A DNA stretch of 23,150 nt from an uncultured Collinsella sp. GTDB taxonomy: Bacteria > Actinomycetota > Coriobacteriia > Coriobacteriales > Coriobacteriaceae. Made by a program: the position numbers and the translations under genes. The DNA lies in assembly GCA_900547805.1 (NCBI GenBank), contig URIE01000016.1, forward strand, positions 1-23,150. The letters are read 5' to 3'. Under the pieces are notes generated by a model. That model worked only from the letters and a program-made list of their open reading frames with translations. It made no database searches and was not told the origin of the DNA. Positions 1 to 7,691 of this stretch are shown piece after piece; the first letter of the stretch is position 1; every line of letters starts with the position of its first letter.

Positions 1-26
1 GAGGCCTCGCGGCCTCCCCCTTTTTT
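1..26 (+). terminator. Rho-independent terminator of an upstream gene (cut by window edge)
   Basis: GAGGCC (1-6), loop TCGC (7-10) and GGCCTC (11-16) form a perfect 6-bp stem. It is followed by CCCC and then TTTTTT (21-26). The C-run would probably extend the stem with Gs lying left of the window. It ends a + strand gene outside the window and separates it from coaE. Confidence 0.75.
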
Positions 27-94
27 GCGTTTATGATAGCCTAACGATTTTGGAATCCGCTTTCGCTTAGGCGCTCTTACTGTTTGGCTGTATT

Positions 95-125
95 TTGAAT
101 CCATCTTATTTATTTGCGCGATAAT
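95..125 (+). promoter_or_regulatory. Candidate coaE promoter
   Basis: TTGAAT at 95-100 (4 of 6 to the -35 consensus) and GATAAT at 120-125 (5 of 6 to the -10 consensus) are separated by 19 bp, slightly longer than ideal. It is the best pair in the 127 bp between the upstream terminator and coaE. The call rests on consensus matching only. Confidence 0.25.
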
Positions 126-153
126 AACTCCCATTGGCGTTAGGGAGGGCTAG

Positions 154-795
154 ATGTTTACCGTTTTTGTCTTGGGCAATATTGCTTCGGGTAAGTCGAC
201 TGCCTGCCGCTATCTCGAATCTCGCGGTGCCATGCTTATCGATCTGGATGAGCTTGCCAAATCGCTGTATGTGCCGGGTTCTGAGATCGTCAATGCCCTT
301 GCGGAGGAGTTTGGCTGGGACATTCTGGACGAGGAGGGCGGCATTCGCCGCAACATTCTCGCTGCCCGTGCTTTCATCTCGCCTGATTCTGTGTCGCGGC
401 TCAATGGCATTGTTCATCCGGTTCTTATTGAACAGCTTTCGATGAGGATTCTCGATCCGGTTTGTTGCACGGTTTCGTCTCCCCGTTATCCCTTTGCGGT
501 TGTCGAGGTTTCTGCTCCGACTGGTTTTGAGGATGCATTTGGCCTGGCTGATGAAATACTGGTCATCAGCGCTCCCTTGGAAGTCCGTCGCGAGCGTGCT
601 TTTCATCGTGGTATGGAGCCCTCTGATTTTGATGCGCGCTCTGCATGTCAGCCCGACGAGTTTTCGCTTTGCAAACTTGCTACGACGGTGATTGATAATG
701 CGGCAGGCGATAACTCGCTCTTTGAACAGCTGGATACGTGGCTTGCACGTCATGGCTTTTGCGACGTAACGGATAAGGAGGAGGCCGATGTCTAA
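154..795 (+). CDS. coaE: Dephospho-CoA kinase (divergent)
   Basis: Predicted to phosphorylate dephospho-CoA on the ribose 3'-OH, the last step of coenzyme A synthesis, in the cytosol. The 213-aa product has the family's usual length. It opens with a P-loop, GNIASGKST (residues 8-16), then DLDELAK (30-36) in place of the usual D-A-D substrate motif, and a family-typical L-N-x-I-x-H-P block at 83-89. The C-terminal half keeps the R-x-x-R lid region and a V-I-D-N segment before the last helix. The ATG at 154 is chosen because AGGGAGGG (142-149) lies 4 nt upstream. The final 8 bases overlap the next gene. The segment where many CoaE proteins carry V-P-L-L-F-E reads VEVSAPTGFE, so this is a diverged member. 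Another P-loop nucleotide kinase is possible but less likely. Confidence 0.8.
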   Translation: MFTVFVLGNIASGKSTACRYLESRGAMLIDLDELAKSLYVPGSEIVNALAEEFGWDILDEEGGIRRNILAARAFISPDSVSRLNGIVHPVLIEQLSMRILDPVCCTVSSPRYPFAVVEVSAPTGFEDAFGLADEILVISAPLEVRRERAFHRGMEPSDFDARSACQPDEFSLCKLATTVIDNAAGDNSLFEQLDTWLARHGFCDVTDKEEADV

Positions 796-1369
796 GACAC
801 GTTTCTTTGCGTGGTATCGCATGGCACCACTTGCCGTCGTGTTCGTCTTCGGTCTTATTTCACTTGTCTACTCGTATGCTCCTGCCGCCTTCTTTAAGCC
901 GCTGTATCCGATTGACTATGAGGCGTACGTGAAGCAATCGAGCATTTCGCATAACCTCGATCCATATCTGGTGTGTGCTGTCATTAAGTCGGAATCGAAT
1001 TGGGATCCCGAGGCCGAGTCGAATCAGGGTGCTCAGGGATTGATGCAACTGATGCCCGAGACAGCCCAGGATATGATCGCCAAGGGCCTTGTCGACGGTG
1101 GTGAGTATTCGGCTGACAACCTTAATGATCCGGCTACGAACATCGAATTTGGCTGTGCGTATCTCTCGTACCTTTTAACCTATTTCAACGGGTCGACGGA
1201 TAGTGCCATTGCCGCCTATAACGCCGGCATGGGTAATGTCGACGGATGGGCGCAACAGAGCACGTCGTTGCATAATGCGATCACCTTTCCCGAGACTCAA
1301 GCGTATCTGATTCGCGTCAATAACGCTTGGGTTCGCTACAAGACCCTCTATCCCGATCAGTTCGTATAG
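788..1369 (+). CDS. Membrane-anchored lytic transglycosylase (SLT/goose-lysozyme fold)
   Basis: Predicted to cleave the glycan strand of peptidoglycan outside the membrane, giving 1,6-anhydro-muropeptides. The 193-aa protein starts with one hydrophobic segment (about residues 12-34) that acts as an uncleaved anchor or signal. The SLT domain follows: catalytic Glu69 in IKSESNW, GAQGLMQLMP (81-90) and AYNAG (143-147), in the order seen in Slt70-like and MltE/MltC-type enzymes. There is no LysM or other wall-binding module. The ATG at 788 has AAGGAGGAGG at 775-784 and overlaps the end of coaE by 8 bp, so the two are probably translationally coupled. Its partner and trigger are not visible, and I do not assign a specific slt or mlt name. 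Confidence 0.88.
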   Translation: MSKTRFFAWYRMAPLAVVFVFGLISLVYSYAPAAFFKPLYPIDYEAYVKQSSISHNLDPYLVCAVIKSESNWDPEAESNQGAQGLMQLMPETAQDMIAKGLVDGGEYSADNLNDPATNIEFGCAYLSYLLTYFNGSTDSAIAAYNAGMGNVDGWAQQSTSLHNAITFPETQAYLIRVNNAWVRYKTLYPDQFV

Positions 1370-1389
1370 GACTATACCTGCCGCCTGCG

Positions 1390-1415
1390 TATACTGCAGA
1401 TATATGAGTTAGGAG
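1390..1415 (+). promoter_or_regulatory. Possible uvrB -10 element and ribosome binding site
   Basis: TATACT (1390-1395, 5 of 6) lies in the 51-bp gap before uvrB, and AGGAG (1411-1415) is the ribosome binding site. No good -35 element is seen 16-18 bp upstream, and no C-G-A-A-C type LexA box is seen here, unlike at uvrA. Read-through from the coaE unit is equally possible. Confidence 0.25.
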
Positions 1416-1420
1416 TATCC

Positions 1421-3661
1421 ATGGCGGAATTTGAAGTAGAGCGTGTTGGCGGAGAGCTTAAACGTTTTGGCGTTGAGGGCTCTGAGGTGCCATTTAAGGT
1501 CGTATCTCCTTATGAGCCTGCAGGTTCTCAGCCTAAGGCTATTGAGTCGCTTGTTCAGGGCGTGAGGGACGGAGACCGCTACCAGGTTCTGTTGGGTGTG
1601 ACTGGTTCGGGCAAGACCTTCACGATGGCCAAGACCATTGAAGCTCTGGGGAAGCCGACGCTGGTCATGGCTCCCAATAAAACGCTCGCCGCTCAGCTCG
1701 CGAGCGAGCTCAAGGAGTTCTTTCCCAACAACGCTGTGGTCTATTTCGTTTCGTACTACGACTACTATCAGCCCGAGGCGTATGTACCGCAAAGCGATAC
1801 GTATATCGAGAAGGATTCCTCGATCAACGAAGAGGTCGAAATGTTGCGCCATCAGGCGACCGCATCGCTGCTTTCTCGACGTGATGTAATCGTCGTTGCA
1901 TCGGTTTCGTGCATCTATGGTATTGGCTCCCCCGAGGACTATGCGGGTCTGGCACCGAATGTCGACAAGAAGGTACCGCTCGAGCGCGATGACTTTATCC
2001 ATGCGCTCATCGATATCCAGTACGATCGAAATGACTATGATCTGGCGCGCGGCACCTTCCGCGTGCGCGGCGATGTCGTCGACGTGTATCCGCCCTATGC
2101 CGAGCATCCGTTGCGGTTTGAGTTTTTTGGCGACGAGGTCGAGCTGATTGCCGAGATCGACGAGGTCACCGGCGAGATGCTGCGTGAGTACGAGGCTATT
2201 CCAGTGTGGCCGGCCTCGCATTACGTAACTGAGAAGCCCAAGGTCAAGGCGGCTCTGAAATCGATCAGTGAAGAATGCGAGAAGCGCGTGGCCGAGCTCA
2301 AGGCGACTGACAAGCTACTCGAGGCACAGCGTCTGCAGCAGCGTACCGATTATGATCTCGAGATGCTCGAGACCATGGGCTTTTGCAACGGTATCGAGAA
2401 CTACTCGCGTCATCTGGACGGGCGCAAGCCGGGCGAGCCGCCGTTTACCCTGATTGATTATTTTCCCAAGGACATGCTTTGCATTATCGACGAGAGCCAT
2501 GTGACGGTGCCGCAGATCCGCGGCATGCACGAAGGTGACCGCTCGCGTAAAGTGACGCTAGTGGAACACGGTTTCCGCCTGCCTTCGGCGCTCGATAACC
2601 GACCGCTTCGTTTCGATGAGTTTGAGGCCAGGATTCCCCAGTTCATCTACGTTTCGGCCACGCCGGGCGACTATGAGCTGCGCGTCAGCCAGAACGACGT
2701 CGAGCAGATTATTCGTCCGACCGGTCTACTCGACCCCAAGATCGACGTGCGTCCGGTTCGCGGACAGATTGACGACCTTGAGGACGAGATTCGCGAGCGC
2801 GTGGCCCGTAAGGAGCGCGTACTGGTGACGACGCTGACCAAACGCATGGCAGAGGACCTGACCGACCATCTGCTCGATGCCGGCATTAAGGTTAATTACA
2901 TGCACTCCGATACGGCGACGATGGATCGTGTCGAGATCCTACGTACACTGCGCGAGGGAAAGATTGATGTTCTCGTTGGCATCAACCTGCTCCGCGAGGG
3001 TCTGGACCTTCCCGAGGTCTCGCTGGTAGCGATTCTCGATGCGGATAAGGAAGGCTTTTTGCGCAACCGCCGTTCGTTGATTCAGACGATTGGCCGCGCG
3101 GCCCGTAATGCCGACGGCGAAGTCATTATGTACGCGGACATCGTGACCGATTCGATGAAAGAAGCCATCGAGGAGACGCAGCGCCGTCGCGAGATTCAGA
3201 TGGCATATAACGAAGAGCATGGCATTGTGCCTAAGACGGTTCGCAAGGCCATTAACGATATCTCGAGCTTTATTGCCGAGGCCGAAAAGACCGTGGGCTC
3301 CAAGGGGCGCTCGAAGGGCGATTCGCTGGGACACGGTGCGTTCTATACGCCAGACGAAAACGGCGAGGGCGCCGCGCCGGAGACGATGGTACCCGAGCAG
3401 ACGCTTGCCGAACAGCTGGAAGGGCTGCCGCATGACGAGCTCGTGCGGATCGTCGAGACCATGGAGGAGGACATGCGCAATGCCTCCGCCGGCATGGATT
3501 TTGAGGAAGCGGCCCGCCTGCGCGATGCCGTCGTTCAGATTCGGGCAATGCTCGAGGGTGCGTCTGAGGACGAAACGATCGAGCGTTTGCGTTCGCAGGC
3601 TCGTAAAGGTTCCACCTTTGCATCGGGCAGAAAACGCCAGGGCGCGCGGTTTAAGAAATAA
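1421..3661 (+). CDS. uvrB: Excinuclease ABC subunit B
   Basis: UvrB is the damage-verifying helicase-like subunit of nucleotide excision repair. UvrA loads it, and it then recruits UvrC. At 746 aa it is longer than the roughly 670 aa of E. coli UvrB, owing to about 25 extra N-terminal residues and an acidic linker before the last domain. Visible motifs are Walker A GVTGSGKT (59-66), the strand-separating beta-hairpin YYDYYQPEAYVP (112-123), the Walker B DESH box (357-360), helicase motifs V and VI (GINLLREGLDLPEVSL, then QTIGRAARN), and a C-terminal UVR motif (about 675-712) that binds UvrC or UvrA. The ATG has AGGAG 5 nt upstream. Internal Mets downstream would clip the N-terminal extension but have no better ribosome binding site. 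Confidence 0.98.
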   Translation: MAEFEVERVGGELKRFGVEGSEVPFKVVSPYEPAGSQPKAIESLVQGVRDGDRYQVLLGVTGSGKTFTMAKTIEALGKPTLVMAPNKTLAAQLASELKEFFPNNAVVYFVSYYDYYQPEAYVPQSDTYIEKDSSINEEVEMLRHQATASLLSRRDVIVVASVSCIYGIGSPEDYAGLAPNVDKKVPLERDDFIHALIDIQYDRNDYDLARGTFRVRGDVVDVYPPYAEHPLRFEFFGDEVELIAEIDEVTGEMLREYEAIPVWPASHYVTEKPKVKAALKSISEECEKRVAELKATDKLLEAQRLQQRTDYDLEMLETMGFCNGIENYSRHLDGRKPGEPPFTLIDYFPKDMLCIIDESHVTVPQIRGMHEGDRSRKVTLVEHGFRLPSALDNRPLRFDEFEARIPQFIYVSATPGDYELRVSQNDVEQIIRPTGLLDPKIDVRPVRGQIDDLEDEIRERVARKERVLVTTLTKRMAEDLTDHLLDAGIKVNYMHSDTATMDRVEILRTLREGKIDVLVGINLLREGLDLPEVSLVAILDADKEGFLRNRRSLIQTIGRAARNADGEVIMYADIVTDSMKEAIEETQRRREIQMAYNEEHGIVPKTVRKAINDISSFIAEAEKTVGSKGRSKGDSLGHGAFYTPDENGEGAAPETMVPEQTLAEQLEGLPHDELVRIVETMEEDMRNASAGMDFEEAARLRDAVVQIRAMLEGASEDETIERLRSQARKGSTFASGRKRQGARFKK

Positions 3662-3665
3662 CATA

Positions 3666-3704
3666 CAGGCCCGAGTTCCCTGTGGGGCTCGGGCCTGAGT
3701 CTTT
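3666..3704. terminator. Shared convergent terminator hairpin
   Basis: CAGGCCCGAG (3666-3675) and CTCGGGCCTG (3688-3697) form a perfect 10-bp stem with a 12-nt loop, 4 bp after the uvrB stop. On the + strand AGTCTTT follows. On the - strand the U-richer TATGTTATTTCTT follows. It sits between the 3' ends of uvrB and the convergent FAD gene and can serve both. Confidence 0.75.
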
Positions 3705-3723
3705 CGGCGCTGGGGTGCGCGAG

Positions 3724-5364
3724 TTAGAGATCTGCAATCAGGGCTTCGGCGCAGCGAATGCCATCGGTGGCGGCGCTCATAATGCCGCCGGCATATCCGG
3801 CACCCTCGCCGCAAGGGTAGAGGCCCGGGGTCAACGTGGCGTGGCACGCTCGATCGCGGGTAACGGTGACAGGTGAGCTCGAACGTGTCTCCACGCCGGT
3901 GAGGACTGCATCGGGGCGGTCGTAGCCGCGTAGCTTCTTGCCGAGCAAGGGAATTCCCAAACGAAGCGATTCGACGATATGCTGCGGAAGGGCGTCGTCG
4001 ATTGCCGTCCAGGTCACGCCAAGTGGATAGGTGGGCTTCACCTTTCCGGGTGCCGTGCTGGCGCGTCCAGCAAGGAAATCTCCGACGAGCTGTGCCGGTG
4101 CGTTCCAGTTGGAGCCGCCCAGGCGATAGGCGGCCTGCTCACAGGCACGCTGGAGTTCAATGCCCGCAAGCGGGTCATCGCTGGGAAGGTCGTCGGGCGT
4201 GACGTTAACGAGTAAGGCGGCATTGGCGTTGCGCCCGTCGCGGGCATTGAGACTGGCGCCGTTGACACACAGATGGCCCTGCTCGGAGGAGGCGGCAACA
4301 ACCTGCCCGCCGGGGCACATGCAAAACGAGAACACGCTGCGATCGTTGGGGAGATGGGCCACTAGTTTGTAAGGAGCTGCCCCGAGCGCCGGGTGTCCCG
4401 CCGAAGGGCCATATTGCGCACGGTCGATGTCGTGTTGCGGATGTTCGATTCGCACGCCCATGGCAAAGGTCTTTTGAGCGAGGGCCACGTTATGTTCTTT
4501 GAGAAGCTCGAATACGTCGCGAGCGGAATGGCCACAGGCGAGAATGAGGTGCTTTGTAGCGATTGTCTCGACCGCGGTTTCTTGGGGCGATTGAACATCG
4601 ATGTCGGCGATGGCGCCGGACGTATCGGTGCGAATATCGACGAGCCTTGTGCGATAGCGAACGGTTCCGCCGAGCTGTTCGATGCGCTGGGAAATGTTGG
4701 TGACGACGGTGGGAAGGATGTCGGAGCCAATGTGCGGCTTGGCGTCCCACAGGATATCGCGGGGTGCGCCCGCTTCAACGAAGGTCTCGAGAATCAGGCG
4801 ATGGGCAGGGTTCTTGGTTCCCGTGTTGAGCTTGCCGTCCGAGAACGTTCCCGCGCCGCCCAGGCCAAATTGGATATTGCTCTCGGGGTCGAGGATGCGC
4901 TCCTTAAGAAAGAGATCGATCGTCTGCGAGCGTCGAAGCGCTGGGTCGCCACGCTCGATAAGCAAAGGCTTAAGGCCCGCCTCGGCAAGGGTGAGGGCGG
5001 CAAAGAGGCCGGCGCAACCGGCGCCGACAACAACGGGACGCTCCTTGGGTGCATTGTTGACAGGGGAGGGGAATGAGGGCGCCGCGCCATCGACCATGCG
5101 GATGCGCGAGCGGTCGCGCTCGGCAACGCTATCGACTGCTTCCTGCTCAAGGCGGGGGCTTGTCAGCTCAACTCGAAAACTCAAAATAAAATGGACGTCT
5201 CGCTTTTTACGGGCGTCGATAGACTTGCGATGGAGCTCGATGGCTTTAATCTGGGAATCCTTGCATCGCAGGGCTCGCTTGGCGGCACGTCTGCCAACGG
5301 TAAGGCAGGCATCCTCGTCGCCAGCCTCATCGAGGGACGCGTGGACTTGGGTGATTTCGATCAT
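3724..5364 (-). CDS. COG2509-type FAD-dependent protein (uncharacterised dehydrogenase)
   Basis: A 546-aa predicted cytosolic flavoprotein of unknown substrate. An N-terminal domain of about 100 residues, typical of this family, precedes the dinucleotide-binding motif VVVGAGCAGLF (111-121, G-x-G-x-x-G). Next comes the family block QFGLGGAGTFSDGKLNTG (165-182), and near the C-terminus a second FAD contact, GEGAGYAGGIMSAATDG. I chose the ATG at 5364 because AAGGAG (complement of 5371-5376) precedes it by 6 nt. A longer in-frame reading to 5535 would run back into the upstream gene and through the terminator-like hairpin, so I reject it. It is the last gene of the mrp-flavoprotein unit. The family assignment is strong but the reaction is unknown. 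Confidence 0.9.
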   Translation of the reverse strand: MIEITQVHASLDEAGDEDACLTVGRRAAKRALRCKDSQIKAIELHRKSIDARKKRDVHFILSFRVELTSPRLEQEAVDSVAERDRSRIRMVDGAAPSFPSPVNNAPKERPVVVGAGCAGLFAALTLAEAGLKPLLIERGDPALRRSQTIDLFLKERILDPESNIQFGLGGAGTFSDGKLNTGTKNPAHRLILETFVEAGAPRDILWDAKPHIGSDILPTVVTNISQRIEQLGGTVRYRTRLVDIRTDTSGAIADIDVQSPQETAVETIATKHLILACGHSARDVFELLKEHNVALAQKTFAMGVRIEHPQHDIDRAQYGPSAGHPALGAAPYKLVAHLPNDRSVFSFCMCPGGQVVAASSEQGHLCVNGASLNARDGRNANAALLVNVTPDDLPSDDPLAGIELQRACEQAAYRLGGSNWNAPAQLVGDFLAGRASTAPGKVKPTYPLGVTWTAIDDALPQHIVESLRLGIPLLGKKLRGYDRPDAVLTGVETRSSSPVTVTRDRACHATLTPGLYPCGEGAGYAGGIMSAATDGIRCAEALIADL

Positions 5365-5380
5365 CAAGGTCTCCTTAGAT

Positions 5381-5414
5381 GCAAGAAAGAGGCCGCCCGG
5401 TGTTCCAGACGGCC
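5381..5414 (-). terminator. Terminator-like hairpin between two flavoprotein genes
   Basis: Read on the - strand, GGCCGTCTGG (5414-5405) pairs with CCGGGCGGCC (5400-5391) through 10 bp, including two G-U pairs, around the tetraloop AACA. TCTTTCTTGC follows. It lies 29 bp past the upstream stop and only 4 nt before the ribosome binding site of the downstream gene, so it may be a partial terminator or attenuator. Confidence 0.65.
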
Positions 5415-5443
5415 CGAATGCGTTTTGATTATAGACTGCGCGG

Positions 5444-6715
5444 CTATAGACTGCTTGCAGTGCGAATGCCCGAGATCCAGGCCCACGCAAGATTAAAGCC
5501 GCCACAATCGGCATCGATATCGAGCGCCTCGCCACAGATGTAAAGTGGGGCGGCTGCCGCGTTGCTCACGCAGAGACTGGGGGCTGAGACGCTCTCGATG
5601 GGCACGCCGCCGCGCGTGACCTGCGCCGAGCGCTCCTCGACTGTTCCCTCGACGAGCAACTTAAAGTGCTTGAGGATCGAGACCAGGTGGATGACATCGT
5701 TGGAGCCTGGATGGCACTGCTCGAACGCCGTGCAGACGACGCGGGAGAGTTGCGGGGCGAGCATGCCGTCGAGCCAACGGGGATCGCGGGGCGAAAAGGC
5801 GCCGAGCAGCTCAACGCGCCGGTTAAGTATATCGAGCAACTCGTCTTTGGAGAGGTCGGGGAAAACGTCGAGCAGGATCGTATCGCCGCGCTGGATACGA
5901 CGGGAGAGGTTGAAGACAGCGACGCCCGAGATGCCGAAGGCTCGAAACAGTACTTCACCGTCTTCGTGCCAGAGCTCACTATGGTTACGGGTGAGCGTCA
6001 AGCGAGCGCGAACGCGCAGACCATCTAACGTCTTGAGTGCCGCCCGATCGCCAACGACCGTTGCCGATACGGGGCAGAGGATGGGGCGCAGCGAAGTGAG
6101 GGGGAGGCTAAGCGTATCGGCGATACCGGTGGGGTTGCCGCCCGTGGCGATAATTACGGCATGTGCCTGCAGGGCCTCGTTCTTGCGAGGGACATCGGCG
6201 AGCGCTTTCCGAAGCGAGCGGAGCTCCGATTTTCGGTCGTCGTGCTTTTTTGCCTTGAGCGCCCGCGCTGGACAGTCTATTTGGAGTGCCCAGCCTTCGG
6301 AAGCTTTGTGCGCCGAGGCAACGTTGGCTCCGCAGATTAAGGTGATACCTAGGCGGTCGCAAACGTTGAGAAGCGCGTCGCGCACCGATTCGGCGCGAAG
6401 GGAGCGCGGGTACAGCCGGCCTTCCTCGGAGGTTGTCATGATGCCCAGCGAGGAGAAGAAACCCATAAGCTCTTGTTCGGGCCGGGGGCCCATAACGGAT
6501 TCAACGAATGCGGGGTGGTTATACCGCTGTGGATCAATCGATTCGTTGGAGAGGTTGCAGCGGCCGTTGCCGGTCGCAAGGAGCTTAAGGCCGCAGGCGA
6601 CATCGCGCTCAACGATGCAGACGCTTTTGCCAGCGCGTGCGGCCGTAATGGCGGCGGCGAGGCCTGAAGCCCCGCCGCCGATTACCAGGACGTCATAGAA
6701 GGCGCTCGTGTTCAC
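5444..6715 (-). CDS. BaiN/HI0933-family flavoprotein (NAD(P)/FAD-dependent oxidoreductase)
   Basis: A 423-aa flavoprotein of the HI0933 family. It shows the N-terminal Rossmann motif DVLVIGGGASGLAAA (8-22), the family-defining GNGRCNLSN block (49-57), and the C-terminal FAD-contacting block GEALDIDADCGGFN. One family member, Clostridium scindens BaiN, has been linked to reductive steps of bile-acid dehydroxylation. Most members have no known substrate, so I give no gene symbol. The start is GTG at 6715, directly after the mrp TAA with no gap. GAGG inside the end of mrp, about 5 nt upstream, supplies the ribosome binding site, so translation is probably coupled to mrp. Residues about 155-185 (charged, K/R/E-rich) look like a lineage-specific loop. 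Confidence 0.92.
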   Translation of the reverse strand: MNTSAFYDVLVIGGGASGLAAAITAARAGKSVCIVERDVACGLKLLATGNGRCNLSNESIDPQRYNHPAFVESVMGPRPEQELMGFFSSLGIMTTSEEGRLYPRSLRAESVRDALLNVCDRLGITLICGANVASAHKASEGWALQIDCPARALKAKKHDDRKSELRSLRKALADVPRKNEALQAHAVIIATGGNPTGIADTLSLPLTSLRPILCPVSATVVGDRAALKTLDGLRVRARLTLTRNHSELWHEDGEVLFRAFGISGVAVFNLSRRIQRGDTILLDVFPDLSKDELLDILNRRVELLGAFSPRDPRWLDGMLAPQLSRVVCTAFEQCHPGSNDVIHLVSILKHFKLLVEGTVEERSAQVTRGGVPIESVSAPSLCVSNAAAAPLYICGEALDIDADCGGFNLAWAWISGIRTASSL

Positions 6716-7546
6716 TTAGGCCTCGTCGGTCTCGTGCGGGGTAATGGCCTCGACGGCAGAGACTGCCTTGGGCAACATGCCATCGGGCAGTGCGGTCTCG
6801 ACCTCGCCCTTATCGCAGGCCTCGGCGAGTGCCGGATTGATGGGAAGCTGGCCCAAGATGTCGAGGTTATAGCGCTCTGCGACCTCGGGGAGCTTGCTCT
6901 TGCCAAAGACCTCGATCTTCTTGCCGCAGTCGGGGCACTCAATATAGCTCATGTTCTCGACAATGCCCAGAATGGGGACGTTCATCTTCTCGGCCATGTT
7001 GACTGCCTTGGCGACGATCATCGAGACCAGATCCTGCGGGCTCGTGACGATGACGATGCCGTCGACGGGCAGCGACTGGAAGACGGTGAGCGCGACGTCG
7101 CCTGTTCCCGGAGGCATGTCGACCAGCAGGTAGTCGATGGGGCCCCACGAGGTCTCGCTCCAGAACTGCCTAATGGCGCCTGCGATGACCGGACCGCGCC
7201 AAAGGACGGGGTCGGTCTCGTTTTGGAGCAGCAGGTTGGAGCTCATGACCTTGACGCCGTGCTCGGAGATTTCGGGCAGCATAAGGTTGCCGAGGGCGTG
7301 GACATGTCGTCCGCTCATGCCGAACATCTTAGGGATAGAGGGACCGGTGATGTCGGCATCGAGGACGCCGACCTTGTGGCCGTGACGGGCAAGCTCGGTG
7401 GCGATGGCGCCGGTGACAAACGACTTGCCGACACCGCCCTTGCCGGAAAGCACGGCGATGACGCGTTTGACCTCGGACAGCGTGTTCTCCTCAAATTGCG
7501 ACGGCGACGTTTGTCCGCCGGCAGCCTGTGCGTGCTCGCAACCCAT
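6716..7546 (-). CDS. mrp: Mrp/NBP35-type Fe-S cluster carrier ATPase
   Basis: A 276-aa P-loop ATPase of the Mrp/ApbC/NBP35 group, which binds and passes on Fe-S clusters in the cytosol as a dimer. Visible are the deviant Walker A GKGGVGKS (35-42), DADITGPSIP (63-72), DMPPGTGD (143-150) and the cluster-binding CPDC (204-207). The N-terminus is short (M-G-C-E-H) and lacks the MIP18/DUF59 domain found in longer Mrp proteins. I start at the ATG at 7546, with AAAGGAG 6 nt upstream; a longer in-frame reading to 7603 would begin inside the candidate promoter. It leads the unit with two flavoproteins, which suggests, but does not prove, that a downstream product or partner needs an Fe-S cluster. Confidence 0.93.
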   Translation of the reverse strand: MGCEHAQAAGGQTSPSQFEENTLSEVKRVIAVLSGKGGVGKSFVTGAIATELARHGHKVGVLDADITGPSIPKMFGMSGRHVHALGNLMLPEISEHGVKVMSSNLLLQNETDPVLWRGPVIAGAIRQFWSETSWGPIDYLLVDMPPGTGDVALTVFQSLPVDGIVIVTSPQDLVSMIVAKAVNMAEKMNVPILGIVENMSYIECPDCGKKIEVFGKSKLPEVAERYNLDILGQLPINPALAEACDKGEVETALPDGMLPKAVSAVEAITPHETDEA

Positions 7547-7601
7547 GTATGACTCCTTTGTATATGTTGGGGCCGGGGCCCCGTGATGTGACACGAGCGT
7601 C

Positions 7602-7631
7602 ATTGTACCCTCGTTTGCGAGCGGGAGTCAT
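7602..7631 (-). promoter_or_regulatory. Candidate mrp operon promoter
   Basis: On the - strand, ATGACT (7631-7626, 4 of 6) and TACAAT (7607-7602, 5 of 6) are 18 bp apart. The predicted 5' UTR of about 50 nt contains a GC-rich dyad, GGGGCC/GGCCCC (7569-7582), between the start point and the ribosome binding site. Its role is unknown. No clear terminator for the preceding LTA synthase-like gene is visible in 7632-7691. Confidence 0.5.
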
Positions 7632-7691
7632 TTGCGATGCATTTGGGCCGAGCGTGCTTGCAATACGATGGGTCTAAGCGAATGGGCGGGC

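Noticed and set aside
5365..5535. 57-residue N-terminal extension of the COG2509-type protein
   Set aside because: It overlaps the end of the upstream flavoprotein gene and the terminator-like hairpin, and a good ribosome binding site precedes the internal ATG at 5364.
7569..7582. GC-rich dyad in the mrp 5' UTR considered as a terminator
   Set aside because: The loop is only 2-4 nt, no U-run follows on either strand, and it lies inside the predicted mrp leader.
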